Below are positions 8,406 to 18,971 of a DNA stretch of 64,000 nt, piece by piece (position 1 is the stretch's first letter; each line of letters begins with the position of its first letter). Under the pieces are notes generated by a model that saw only the letters and a program-made list of their open reading frames with translations, had not been told where the DNA came from and ran no database searches. The position numbers were made by a program, and so were the translations under genes. Source of the DNA: Chromobacterium piscinae (lineage in GTDB: Bacteria; Pseudomonadota; Gammaproteobacteria; Burkholderiales; Chromobacteriaceae); assembly GCF_021129175.1 (NCBI RefSeq), contig NZ_JAJOHV010000017.1, forward strand, positions 123,878 through 187,877, in the 5' to 3' direction.

Positions 8406-11153
8406 ATGCAGACAGAGTTGGACGGCAAAAAAGAGGTTCATGAACCCTCCAGTGTAACCGGACTAAGTTTTGATGATCTGCACCCCGCGGTCCGACAGCT
8501 ATGGGCCAAAAGCGGTGACCCGACTGGCCATGGCCTGTTATGTCACATGCTGGACGTGGCTGCGGTGACCAGAGCTTTGCTCGACTACTGCGGGATTTCG
8601 GCCAAGGCGTTGGCGCTGCGTTTCGGCCTGCCCGAGTGTGCGGTGTTTCCATGGTTGGCTGCCTTGGTGGGTTTGCATGATCTGGGCAAGGCTACGCCTG
8701 GTTTTCAGGCGAAGTGGAACGAGGGGCGATTGCTGGATGAGCGGGCGGGTCTGCCGTTCATGCCGGAAAAGGCTTTGGAGCAAGACCGTCACGACCAGGC
8801 TACCGCTAGCCTGTTGCCAGCGCTGTTGCAGGCGCGCGATACGCCTTTTGCCTGGTCCTTGTGCGTGGCGCAGTCGGTCAGCGCCCATCATGGTTTTAAT
8901 TTCGTCGATATGCGCAAGGGCGCGCCCTTGCGCGAGCCGGATGCCTGGAAGCAGGCGCGGCAGCAGCTGTTCGACGTTTATTGGGATACGGTTGCGCCGC
9001 CCGATTTGCCGCAGGATTGCGATCTATCGCTGATCGCAGTGGAGTGGCTGGCTGGTCTGACCAGCGTATGCGACTGGATAGGCTCCAACGCCGAGTGGTT
9101 TCCGCCGGGAGAGCGCGGCGCAACGCCGCTCGAACATTTCCAAAGCGCGCAGTCAATCGCACGTGCGGTCTTGGCGGATGGCGACAAGCTGGGTTGGCCA
9201 CCTAAACGTGCCTTGCTCCAACAGCCCGATCTTACCTGCGATGAGCTGCTGACGCGCATCCTGAACGCGCCGGAGCGGCTTATCGCTCGGCCGCTGCAGC
9301 GTGTTGCGGAGGCGCTGCTGGAGGAGGGGACCGGGCCTGCCTTGATGGTGGTGGAAGCGCCGATGGGCGAGGGCAAGACCGAGCTGGCCTTTCTGGCCAG
9401 CCTGCGGCTGCAGGCCAGGCAAGGTTATCGCGGCATCAATTTCGCCTTACCTACTCAAGCTACCGGCAACGCACTGTTCGAACGCGCACTGGTGTTTTTG
9501 CGCGCGTTCGCGGCTGGGGTCCATCTGGACATCCAGCTGGCGCATGGCGGCGCGGCCATGAATGAAACGGTGGCCAAGCTGCGCAATGTCTGGGGGGATG
9601 AAGGGGACGACGCAGTACGCTCGTCCGCCTGGTTCGGCCAGCGTCGTCGCGGTCTGTTGTCGCCGTATGGCGTGGGCACGGTGGATCAGGCGCTGTTTGG
9701 TGTGATGAACGTCAAACACCACTTTGTCCGCTTGTGGGGTCTGGCAGACAAGGTTGTAGTGCTGGATGAAGTCCATGCTTATGACGCCTATACCAGCACA
9801 TTGATCGAAGCCTTGCTGCGTTGGCTCAAGGGCATGGGCTGTTCGGTGATTCTGATGAGCGCCACCTTGCCGGACGCCCGGCGGGCGCGCTTGTTGAACG
9901 CCTGGGGAGTCGACACTTCGATTATTCCGGTTTTGCCCTATCCAAGAGTTTTGCTGGCGGACCGCAGCGGAGTGCGCGGCGAGACATTCAACGTACGCGA
10001 ACAGCAGCCGATCACGGTGTCCGGCCTGGATGAGTCGCTGGAAAGCATCGCCGCTGCCGCGTTGGCCGCGCTGGAACATGGCGGCTGCGGCGCGGTGATC
10101 GTCAATACCGTGGACCGGGCGCAGCAGCTGTATTCCATGCTGGCGGGAAGGCTGGGAGAAAACGTGGAGCTATTGCTGTTCCACGCCCGTTTTCCCGCGG
10201 ATGAAAGGCTATTGTGCGAGCGGCAAGTCTTGCGGACTTTTGGCGCGCCGGATGCTTCCGGTCAACGGCCAGAGCGAGCCTTGCTGATCGCTACGCAAGT
10301 GGCGGAACAAAGCCTCGATATCGACTTCGACTTCCTGATTTCCGACCTCGCCCCGGTGGACTTGCTTTTGCAGCGGGCCGGCCGGCTGCATCGCCACCGC
10401 CGCGGGCAGCGGCCCTCTAGCCATCAAACGCCGCATTTGCGGGTTGCCGGTTTGTTGCCGGACCGCCTGCCGGAGCTGAAGCAGACCAAGTGGGGAAGCA
10501 TTTATGGCGATTATCTGTGCCTGGTGACTTGGGCCATTTTATTGAATGAGCCTGTCTGGCGTTTGCCGCTGGATATCGATCGGCTGGTGCAGGCGGTTTA
10601 CGCGCCATGGCCGGACTTGAGCCGTTTGTCCCAGGAACTGCAGGACCGGATCGAGATGGTGGACAAGACCCGCCACGGTGCCAAAACGACTTTCCAAGCC
10701 CAGCTGGCCAGCCATATCGCTATCGATTCCAATGCCGAGCCCGCCTATGCCTACGCGGACAAGCCGCATGGCGCGGATGAAGACGACATTCTCGGCCTGC
10801 GCAACAAGACGCGGCTGGGCGAAGACGGCGTTACCGCGCTGCCGCTATGGCCGGATGTCGACGGCAACTGGCGACTGGCTCCAGATGACGCGCCATTCAG
10901 TCCGCAGCAGGCGGTAGATGACGCGCTGGCCAAACGCTTGTACGCGCGGCAGATCAAGCTGTCCCGCAAGGATGTGGTCCAGGCCTTGTTGCAGCAGCCC
11001 CTGTATCCGGCGCTGCAGGAACATGCGCTGCTGGCGCATTGCCAGCCCTTGTTGCTGCAGCCTGGCGGCAGTCTGTTGGGCAATACGCTGGTTAATTTGG
11101 ATCCTTGCCTGGGCCTGGTGTATGGCCCGGAGCCGAAACAGGAGAGGGCATGA
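8406..11153 (+). CDS. cas3: CRISPR-associated helicase/nuclease Cas3 (I-E)
   Basis: A 915-residue effector that unwinds and degrades target DNA after Cascade binding. An N-terminal HD nuclease domain carries CHMLDVAAVTRAL and GLHDLGKATPGF with the metal-binding His-Asp pair, followed by SAHHGF. The SF2 helicase has APMGEGKTE (Walker A), VVVLDEVHAYD (DEVH box), SATLPDARR, and a motif VI region (QRAGRLHRHRRG). A Cas3 C-terminal domain closes the protein. The ATG at 8406 has a strong ribosome site; the frame remains open 45 bases upstream without a better start. The stop overlaps the cas8e start by 4 bp (ATGA). Confidence 0.97.
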   Translation: MQTELDGKKEVHEPSSVTGLSFDDLHPAVRQLWAKSGDPTGHGLLCHMLDVAAVTRALLDYCGISAKALALRFGLPECAVFPWLAALVGLHDLGKATPGFQAKWNEGRLLDERAGLPFMPEKALEQDRHDQATASLLPALLQARDTPFAWSLCVAQSVSAHHGFNFVDMRKGAPLREPDAWKQARQQLFDVYWDTVAPPDLPQDCDLSLIAVEWLAGLTSVCDWIGSNAEWFPPGERGATPLEHFQSAQSIARAVLADGDKLGWPPKRALLQQPDLTCDELLTRILNAPERLIARPLQRVAEALLEEGTGPALMVVEAPMGEGKTELAFLASLRLQARQGYRGINFALPTQATGNALFERALVFLRAFAAGVHLDIQLAHGGAAMNETVAKLRNVWGDEGDDAVRSSAWFGQRRRGLLSPYGVGTVDQALFGVMNVKHHFVRLWGLADKVVVLDEVHAYDAYTSTLIEALLRWLKGMGCSVILMSATLPDARRARLLNAWGVDTSIIPVLPYPRVLLADRSGVRGETFNVREQQPITVSGLDESLESIAAAALAALEHGGCGAVIVNTVDRAQQLYSMLAGRLGENVELLLFHARFPADERLLCERQVLRTFGAPDASGQRPERALLIATQVAEQSLDIDFDFLISDLAPVDLLLQRAGRLHRHRRGQRPSSHQTPHLRVAGLLPDRLPELKQTKWGSIYGDYLCLVTWAILLNEPVWRLPLDIDRLVQAVYAPWPDLSRLSQELQDRIEMVDKTRHGAKTTFQAQLASHIAIDSNAEPAYAYADKPHGADEDDILGLRNKTRLGEDGVTALPLWPDVDGNWRLAPDDAPFSPQQAVDDALAKRLYARQIKLSRKDVVQALLQQPLYPALQEHALLAHCQPLLLQPGGSLLGNTLVNLDPCLGLVYGPEPKQERA

Positions 11154-12700
11154 ACGCAAGATTCAATCTGCTGGATGAGACCTGGCTGCCGGTGCGCAAG
11201 CTGGATGGCCGGGTGGAGATGGTCGGCTTGCTCGAACTGTTTGCTCGAGCGGGAGAGATGAGCGGTTTGGCGGAAACCGATCCGCCCAATCTGATTGCGC
11301 AATACCGGCTACTGCTCGCCATCTTTCACCGGGCCTTGGCTCATGGCAAGGGGCAGTGGTCATCGCGTGACATGGCGGGCTACTACCGAGAGGGGCTGCC
11401 GGTCGATCTGATCCACGCTTACCTTGAGCAATGGCGGGAGCGTTTCTTCCTGTTTCATCCCGAATTTCCCTTCATGCAGGTGGCGGCATTGGCCACGGCG
11501 GAAGAAACCCGCGACAAAACCAAACCGTGGACGCAGATCGCCCTGTCCAGCAGCACCGGCAATGCGCCGGTACTTTTTGACCACTCAATTGATGACTATC
11601 CACAACCAATTACTTTGGAAAAAGCATTAAGTCATCTACTCGGGTGTTTGCAGAGTGTTCCCGGTGGTTTGGTGAAAGTTCTTCGTACATCTGATCGGGC
11701 TGGGCCATTAGCAAACTGTGCTGCAGTTTTGCCGTTGGGGGCGAATTTAGCTAAAACTTTGGTTTTGGCGTTGCATCCTTGTAAGCCAGAAATTAATGAT
11801 CTTCCTTCTTGGGAAAAGGAAGCTATCACAATGGCAGAGTTATCTGCTGATTCTAAATTGGTAACAGGGCCAAATGATAGATATACAAGACAGTGCCGGG
11901 CAGTTCTTTTATTGCAAGATGGTCCGTTGAATTTGGTCGGACATATTCTCTTTTCTGAGGGGGTGGCAATTGAAGAAAGTGAACACGTTCCTGATCCAAT
12001 GGTTAACTATTTCATGGGAAAAGAGTCGGTAGTTAAACTCGGGTTTCAGGCAGGGCGTGCGATATGGCGAGATATGGCGACTCTCCTGCCAGATGTTCAG
12101 CAGGAAAGTGGATTGCGTGCCCCTGTATTGGTTTGGGCTAATAGTATTTTGGCCAATCAATCTGGAGTGTCACTAGATGTAATGGTAGCAGGTTGGGCAA
12201 TGAAACCTAGAAAAGCAGCTGCAATTGAAAGATGGCGGCTCGATCATTTAGTACTTCCCGCATGCCTTTTGTTACAACCTGAGGCGGCTGATGAATTGCG
12301 AGACCATTTGAGTCTATCAGAGAAAGATTTCACTCAGTTTAGCCACGTTGCAACAATGATGCTGACCTACTCCATGCCCGATGAATCGCACAAAGATACC
12401 CGCAGCCGGGCGCGCAGCCTGTTTGAAAATGGCCCGGCCGGCACGCTTTATTTTTCAGCGCTGGAGCGCCAATTGCCGCGCCTATTGGATCTGATAGGCG
12501 AATCTCGCCTGGACCAGGCGGATGCTCATTGGGCCGCTTCCCGTCGTGCTGCGCTGGAGCAGGCCTGGATCGCCGCATGTCAGCAGTCCGGCACCACGGC
12601 CAAGGCGCTTCGCGCGCAGGAGCGAGCGGAGCCGGCCTATCGCTCGTTGTTGAAACCGCTGAAGTCCCCATCGTCTGTCGAGGAGCAAGCCCATGTCTGA
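11150..12700 (+). CDS. cas8e: Cascade large subunit Cas8e (Cse1/CasA)
   Basis: A 516-residue protein that recognises the PAM and recruits Cas3. It opens MNARFNLLDETWLPVR, the usual Cse1 N-terminus, and has the C-terminal four-helix bundle (ARSLFENGPAGTLYFSALERQLPRLL). The start overlaps the cas3 stop and the end overlaps cse2 by 8 bp. The DNA from about 11575 to 12360 is clearly richer in A and T than the rest of the gene and its neighbours, while the frame stays intact, which suggests an exchanged middle segment (see findings). Confidence 0.95.
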   Translation: MNARFNLLDETWLPVRKLDGRVEMVGLLELFARAGEMSGLAETDPPNLIAQYRLLLAIFHRALAHGKGQWSSRDMAGYYREGLPVDLIHAYLEQWRERFFLFHPEFPFMQVAALATAEETRDKTKPWTQIALSSSTGNAPVLFDHSIDDYPQPITLEKALSHLLGCLQSVPGGLVKVLRTSDRAGPLANCAAVLPLGANLAKTLVLALHPCKPEINDLPSWEKEAITMAELSADSKLVTGPNDRYTRQCRAVLLLQDGPLNLVGHILFSEGVAIEESEHVPDPMVNYFMGKESVVKLGFQAGRAIWRDMATLLPDVQQESGLRAPVLVWANSILANQSGVSLDVMVAGWAMKPRKAAAIERWRLDHLVLPACLLLQPEAADELRDHLSLSEKDFTQFSHVATMMLTYSMPDESHKDTRSRARSLFENGPAGTLYFSALERQLPRLLDLIGESRLDQADAHWAASRRAALEQAWIAACQQSGTTAKALRAQERAEPAYRSLLKPLKSPSSVEEQAHV

Positions 12701-13226
12701 ACACGCGCAGGACTTCATCCTGCATTTGCAGCAATTGGCCGAGCAGGATAGGGGCGCATTGGCCGCTTTGCGCCGCAGCGTTGGTTTCCCGCCCGGCGCA
12801 TACCCGCCGGCCTTTCCCCATGTAGAGCGTTTCGTGCCTCCGGACAGCCACGCAGAAGACAGCTTCCGGCTGGCGCTGTATATCGCGGCCAGCCTGTTTG
12901 CCTTGCTGCCCAAGCATCAAACGGGGCAGAGTCTGGCCGCTGCTTTCGGCAAGCTTTGGCGTGCGAGAGAAAGCGACAGTGTGGAAAAGCGCTTCATCAC
13001 TTTGCTGGATGCGGAACCGGAACAGCTGCCCAACTATTTGCGCCAAGCGGTGACGCTGCTGGCGGCGGATGGTTACGGACTGGATTACCAGGCTTTACTG
13101 CGGGATCTGAATTATTGGCTGTCGCCCTGGCAAAGGGAGCAATACGATGGCACCACCTCGCGCGACAAGGTGCGCCGCAATTGGGCGCGGGATTTCTATC
13201 GCCAGCATGAAACCGAGCAAGGCTGA
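12693..13226 (+). CDS. cse2: Cascade small subunit Cse2 (CasB/Cas11e)
   Basis: A 177-residue, mostly helical protein; two copies normally line the belly of Cascade and stabilise the R-loop. Family features are ALRRSVGFPPG near residue 25 and the C-terminal basic run YDGTTSRDKVRRNWARDFY. It sits in the invariant order between cas8e and cas7e and overlaps cas8e by 8 bp. Confidence 0.93.
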   Translation: MSEHAQDFILHLQQLAEQDRGALAALRRSVGFPPGAYPPAFPHVERFVPPDSHAEDSFRLALYIAASLFALLPKHQTGQSLAAAFGKLWRARESDSVEKRFITLLDAEPEQLPNYLRQAVTLLAADGYGLDYQALLRDLNYWLSPWQREQYDGTTSRDKVRRNWARDFYRQHETEQG

Positions 13227-13253
13227 TTTTTTCCATTATCCAGAGAGATAGCC

Positions 13254-14390
13254 ATGAGTCTGTTTGTCGAATTCCATTTGATTCAGAATTTCGCGCCGTC
13301 CAACCTGAACCGCGACGATACCGGCGCGCCCAAGGATGCCGTGTTTGGCGGCTACCGTCGCGCCCGGGTCAGCAGCCAATGCCTCAAGCGCACTATTCGC
13401 TTGGGGGCGGATTTCCCATCGCAAAACCAGGGGGTGCGCACCAAAAAATTGCTGGAACTGCTGCGGGCGCAATTGCGCGAACAATACGGTCGCGAGAGCG
13501 AGGACGTGGATGTCCGCATCGAGGCCGCTTTGGCGGCTGCGGGCCTCAAGCTGAAGGACGACGGCAAGACCGAGTACCTGCTATTCCTTGGGCAGCAGGA
13601 GATCGACGCTTTCTCCAAGCTGGTGAACGAGCATTGGGATGTTCTGGCCACGCTGGTTAACGGCGAGAAAAAGAGTAAGAAAGACGCCAAGGCCAGCGCG
13701 CCAGCCGAGGTGGTGAAACAGGCCAAGTCCATCATGAATGGCGGCAAGGCGCTGGACGTGGCTCTATTTGGCCGCATGCTGGCCGACATGCCGGAAGTGA
13801 ACCAGGACGCCGCCTGCCAGGTGGCGCACGCGATCAGCACGCATCGCGTGGAGCGCGAGTTTGACTACTTCACCGCGGTAGACGATATGGGCGGCGCGGA
13901 CGAGACCGGCGCGGGCATGATAGGGCAGGTGGAATTCAATTCCGCCACCTTCTATCGCTATTCGGTGGTCGATCCTGCCAAACTGGCGGCCAATCTGCAG
14001 CATGACAAAGAACTGGCATTGACCGGCCTGCATGCTCTGACCCTGGCGACGGCGCGCGCCATTCCCACCGGCAAGCAAAACACCTTCGCTGCGCATAACC
14101 CGCCTAGTTTTATCGGCGTGGCCATCCGCCATGCCAGCCCGCTGAATCTGGCCAATGCTTTTGAAAAGCCGGTGTACGCGCGCGGCGGCGAAGCGCTGAC
14201 CGCGCCCTCGGTGGCTGCTCTGGCCGACTACGACAGCAATTTAGCGGGCATCTACGGCGACGCGAACGATGCCTGGGCTTATATCGACCTGTCCGGCGCT
14301 TGGCCTGCGGGCAAGGGAGAAAAACTGCCCAGCTTGAATGCGCTGGCCGACTGGGTGGTGAGGCAAGCCCGCGCCAAGTTGGAGCAATGA
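13254..14390 (+). CDS. cas7e: Cascade backbone subunit Cas7e (Cse4/CasC)
   Basis: A 378-residue RAMP protein; six copies normally form the crRNA-binding spine. It begins FVEFHLIQNFAPSNLNRDDTG, followed by GGYRRARVSSQCLKR, both standard for Cse4. The central YFTAVDD and the sequence ARAIPTGKQNTFAAHNPPSF are also family signatures. A ribosome site (agagag) precedes the ATG. It ends 1 base before cas5e. Confidence 0.96.
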   Translation: MSLFVEFHLIQNFAPSNLNRDDTGAPKDAVFGGYRRARVSSQCLKRTIRLGADFPSQNQGVRTKKLLELLRAQLREQYGRESEDVDVRIEAALAAAGLKLKDDGKTEYLLFLGQQEIDAFSKLVNEHWDVLATLVNGEKKSKKDAKASAPAEVVKQAKSIMNGGKALDVALFGRMLADMPEVNQDAACQVAHAISTHRVEREFDYFTAVDDMGGADETGAGMIGQVEFNSATFYRYSVVDPAKLAANLQHDKELALTGLHALTLATARAIPTGKQNTFAAHNPPSFIGVAIRHASPLNLANAFEKPVYARGGEALTAPSVAALADYDSNLAGIYGDANDAWAYIDLSGAWPAGKGEKLPSLNALADWVVRQARAKLEQ

Positions 14391-14391
14391 A

Positions 14392-15051
14392 ATGGCCACG
14401 TTGCTGCTCAGGCTGGCCGGCCCCATGCAATCATGGGGAACGACCAGCCGTTTCGATGAACGCGACAGCGGTTTGGAGCCATCCAAGTCTGGCGTGCTGG
14501 GGCTGATATGCGCGGCGCTGGGGAGGGATCGCGCCGCGCCGCTGGATGATCTGGCTGCGCTGAGAATGAGCGTGCGGGTGGATCGTGAGGGCCTGCTGAT
14601 GCGCGATTACCAGACTGCTACCGGTGTGTTGCTTGCATCAGGCAAGACGGATGCCAAACGCACAGTGATCAGCCCACGCTATTACCTGGCCGATGCGGCG
14701 TTTCTGGTGGCGCTGGAGGGCGAGCGCGGTTTGCTGGCGACCATACAGAAGGCTTTGCAACGACCTGTTTGGCCTTTGTCCCTGGGCCGCAAGGCCATGC
14801 CACCCGGTCCACCGGTCTGGCTGCCAGATGGCATTCAGGATGAAGCCGCTCAGAAGGTGCTGTCTTCTTGGCCGCGCATCGCGCCGTGCCGCGCCGAACA
14901 TAAAGGGCAGTCCTTGCGCCTGATGAGCGAACACCCGAGCGAAGGCGCGGTGCGGCTGGACCAACCGGTCGCGCCATTTGCCGAGCGGCGTTTCGGGCCG
15001 CGTTTTGTAAAGCCGGAGGTGGTGGATGTACCTGACACAACTGACGCTTGA
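14392..15051 (+). CDS. cas5e: Cascade subunit Cas5e (CasD)
   Basis: A 219-residue RAMP protein that caps the 5' handle of the crRNA. The N-terminus LLLRLAGPMQSWGTTSRFDERDS and SKSGVLGLICAALG are characteristic of Cas5e. The final part carries the RRFGPRFVKPEVVDV tail. Its end overlaps cas6e by 26 bp, so the two are coupled. Confidence 0.95.
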   Translation: MATLLLRLAGPMQSWGTTSRFDERDSGLEPSKSGVLGLICAALGRDRAAPLDDLAALRMSVRVDREGLLMRDYQTATGVLLASGKTDAKRTVISPRYYLADAAFLVALEGERGLLATIQKALQRPVWPLSLGRKAMPPGPPVWLPDGIQDEAAQKVLSSWPRIAPCRAEHKGQSLRLMSEHPSEGAVRLDQPVAPFAERRFGPRFVKPEVVDVPDTTDA

Positions 15052-15625
15052 CGCCAGGCTGGCTGCGGCGCGCCGCGATCTTGCCAACGCCTATGACATG
15101 CACAGGAGTTTGTGCCGGGCATTTGCGGCAGATGGGCATACCAAGCCTGCGCGCTTTCTGTGGAGGCTGGAGCGACATGACGCCGCGCAAGGCGAGGCCA
15201 TGGTGTTGGTACAGTCGGAACTGCCGGGCAACTGGCAATCGTTCGGCTACGTACAGACTATCGCTTGCAAGCCTTTGTCGCTGGAGGCGCTGGTGCAAAC
15301 TGACAAACGCTACTTCTTCCGTCTATTGGCCAACCCCACGGTGACGAAGGAAGGTAAGCGCTACGGTTTGCAGGCGGAAGAGGCGCAACTGGCTTGGCTG
15401 GCGCGACAACTGGAGAAGTCAGGCGCGATGATTCAGCATGTGCAACGCGGGATGAGTCAGCAATGGAGGCTGCGTAAGCCAGGCAGCCTGATGACCTTGC
15501 AGGCGGCGCGCTTCGATGGTGTGCTGGCAGTGGACGATGCGCAGAAATTGCGTTTGGCAGTGGCGTCAGGCCTGGGGCACGCCAAAGCCATGGGTTTGGG
15601 CTTACTCTCTTTGGCGCCGTTGTAA
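15026..15625 (+). CDS. cas6e: CRISPR RNA endonuclease Cas6e (CasE)
   Basis: A 199-residue RNase that cuts the pre-crRNA at the base of the repeat hairpin and stays bound to the 3' handle. The catalytic candidates Tyr23 and His26 are in AYDMHRSL, matching the positions known for Cas6e. The C-terminal glycine-rich loop reads GLGHAKAMGLGLLSL. The same enzyme must process both arrays, whose repeats differ at position 12 in the hairpin loop region and at position 1. Confidence 0.95.
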   Translation: MYLTQLTLDARLAAARRDLANAYDMHRSLCRAFAADGHTKPARFLWRLERHDAAQGEAMVLVQSELPGNWQSFGYVQTIACKPLSLEALVQTDKRYFFRLLANPTVTKEGKRYGLQAEEAQLAWLARQLEKSGAMIQHVQRGMSQQWRLRKPGSLMTLQAARFDGVLAVDDAQKLRLAVASGLGHAKAMGLGLLSLAPL

Positions 15626-15635
15626 AGGAAACGGG

Positions 15636-16836
<1,201 letters not shown>

Positions 16837-16937
16837 CATGAGGATCGCTTTGTTCCAGAGGGCGATTTGGCTCTTTGAAAATCGGTAGATTTTTAGGTGG
16901 CGTTTTTGTTTTTCAAAATCAATTGCTTGCAATTGGT
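16837..16937 (+). promoter_or_regulatory. CRISPR array 2 leader with IHF-like site
   Basis: The block aaaatcggtagatttttagg at 16878-16897 is identical to leader 1 and lies 60 bases before the first repeat in both. At 16917-16929, AATCAATTGCTTG fits the IHF consensus WATCAANNNNTTR exactly and ends 8 bases before repeat 1. The leader lies between cas2 and the array, so the newest spacers of array 2 are next to cas2. Confidence 0.8.
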
Positions 16938-18796
16938 CTGTTCCCCACGTGCGTGGGGATGAACCGCTTGGCCGTGCGCACGCCGGACAGCAGGTCAACT
17001 GTTCCCCACGTGCGTGGGGATGAACCGTCCGTACAACGGGCGCTTGCTGCCGCCGGTGACTGTTCCCCACGTGCGTGGGGATGAACCGCCGCAGAACGAC
17101 GCCGCCGCCCAGGCTGCTGCCTGTTCCCCACGTGCGTGGGGATGAACCGCCAAACCGCTTTTGCGCCCACTGCAGCGGGAACTGTTCCCCACGTGCGTGG
17201 GGATGAACCGGTTCAGCGCTGGCTCCGGTATTGCGAGGTGACCTGTTCCCCACGTGCGTGGGGATGAACCGAGCCATGACGAGAAAGCTATTACATGACC
17301 TTGCTGTTCCCCACGTGCGTGGGGATGAACCGTCGAGCTGGCCGACGCCGTCATTCGGATATTCCTGTTCCCCACGTGCGTGGGGATGAACCGCCGTGTC
17401 ATCGAATTTCCAGATGATGTTCGGCCTGTTCCCCACGTGCGTGGGGATGAACCGTAGCCCGCCACATTTAATCCTCCCGGAGATAACTGTTCCCCACGTG
17501 CGTGGGGATGAACCGCCGGCAGGCATTAAAGCGCCGCATGACCACGTCTGTTCCCCACGTGCGTGGGGATGAACCGCCAGAGACCTTTGTCGACAGCCCG
17601 CAGGCCATCTGTTCCCCACGTGCGTGGGGATGAACCGGAATGATCGGTCTCATACAGTTCAATGCCGAACTGTTCCCCACGTGCGTGGGGATGAACCGTG
17701 CCACCGTTTACCGTGACAGTGTTTGTTCCCCTGTTCCCCACGTGCGTGGGGATGAACCGGGCGAGCGCGTGCCGGTGCAGGAGCAGTTCCTCTGTTCCCC
17801 ACGTGCGTGGGGATGAACCGGCGATCAACGGATTTAAATTCCACTTCAACGCCTGTTCCCCACGTGCGTGGGGATGAACCGATGGCGGTGTGGCCCCACT
17901 GCGAGCCTTTGCCTGTTCCCCACGTGCGTGGGGATGAACCGGTTTGGTAAACATCCAGCAGCACCGTCTTGCCCTGTTCCCCACGTGCGTGGGGATGAAC
18001 CGCGGCCATCTCCAAGCTCAAGGAAATGAGCTACCTGTTCCCCACGTGCGTGGGGATGAACCGAATCAGTTTTGGGGTCGCATGGAGGTTTACAACCTGT
18101 TCCCCACGTGCGTGGGGATGAACCGACCGACATCCAGCGGCTCAAGCAGATCCTGCCCTGTTCCCCACGTGCGTGGGGATGAACCGACGGACATGTCAGG
18201 CCTTGGCAGCTGCAGCAGCTGTTCCCCACGTGCGTGGGGATGAACCGTACGAAGCCCAGCAGCTTCGCAATCAGGGCAACTGTTCCCCACGTGCGTGGGG
18301 ATGAACCGCCGTGGGTTCGGATGAAGAGGTTTGTCGAGGCCTGTTCCCCACGTGCGTGGGGATGAACCGCGCACGCCTGAGCGCATTAAAACCATTATGA
18401 ACTGTTCCCCACGTGCGTGGGGATGAACCGAATAGTGCTTTTGGACGACTCTTGGCACGAGCCTGTTCCCCACGTGCGTGGGGATGAACCGTGGGCGGAG
18501 TTTGAGTGCCAGCCGGCTCCGGTCTGTTCCCCACGTGCGTGGGGATGAACCGAATCTGTTTTAGGATCGCACGATGGTTTATCACTGTTCCCCACGTGCG
18601 TGGGGATGAACCGTCGGTAAGAGATGGCGGCATCAGCGGCAGGGTCTGTTCCCCACGTGCGTGGGGATGAACCGCAGGCCTTTTGCGCGCTTTTGGAATT
18701 TGGGTTCTGTTCCCCACGTGCGTGGGGATGAACCGCAATGAGCAGATTACCACCCGGCTGGCGGTCGCTGTTCCCCACGTGCGTGGGGATGCACCG
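16938..18796 (+). CRISPR. CRISPR array 2, subtype I-E, 31 repeats and 30 spacers
   Basis: The 29-nt repeat reads ctgttccccacgtgcg then tggggatgaaccg, differing from array 1 at position 1 (c for g) and position 12 (g for a). The period is 61. Exceptions are a 31-nt spacer at 17882-17912 and a 33-nt spacer at 18064-18096. Repeats run from 16938 to the last at 18768-18796, which ends gcaccg instead of gaaccg and marks the old end. Two spacers, 18064-18096 and 18553-18584, are related to each other (see findings). Confidence 0.98.
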
Positions 18797-18971
18797 GGTG
18801 CCGCTGTCAGCTACGCGCCGATTTTTACCTGTGAACCGCAGTCCCGCCACCCGCTAAAGACCGCATGCGCGCGCGCCACGCATGGAAAGGTTTGTCATCC
18901 AATCTTTCCGCTGCTTGCGGCGCTTGGGTGGCGCTTCCTATGCTGCAATGGTTGAGGCTGAAGGAGTCGCC

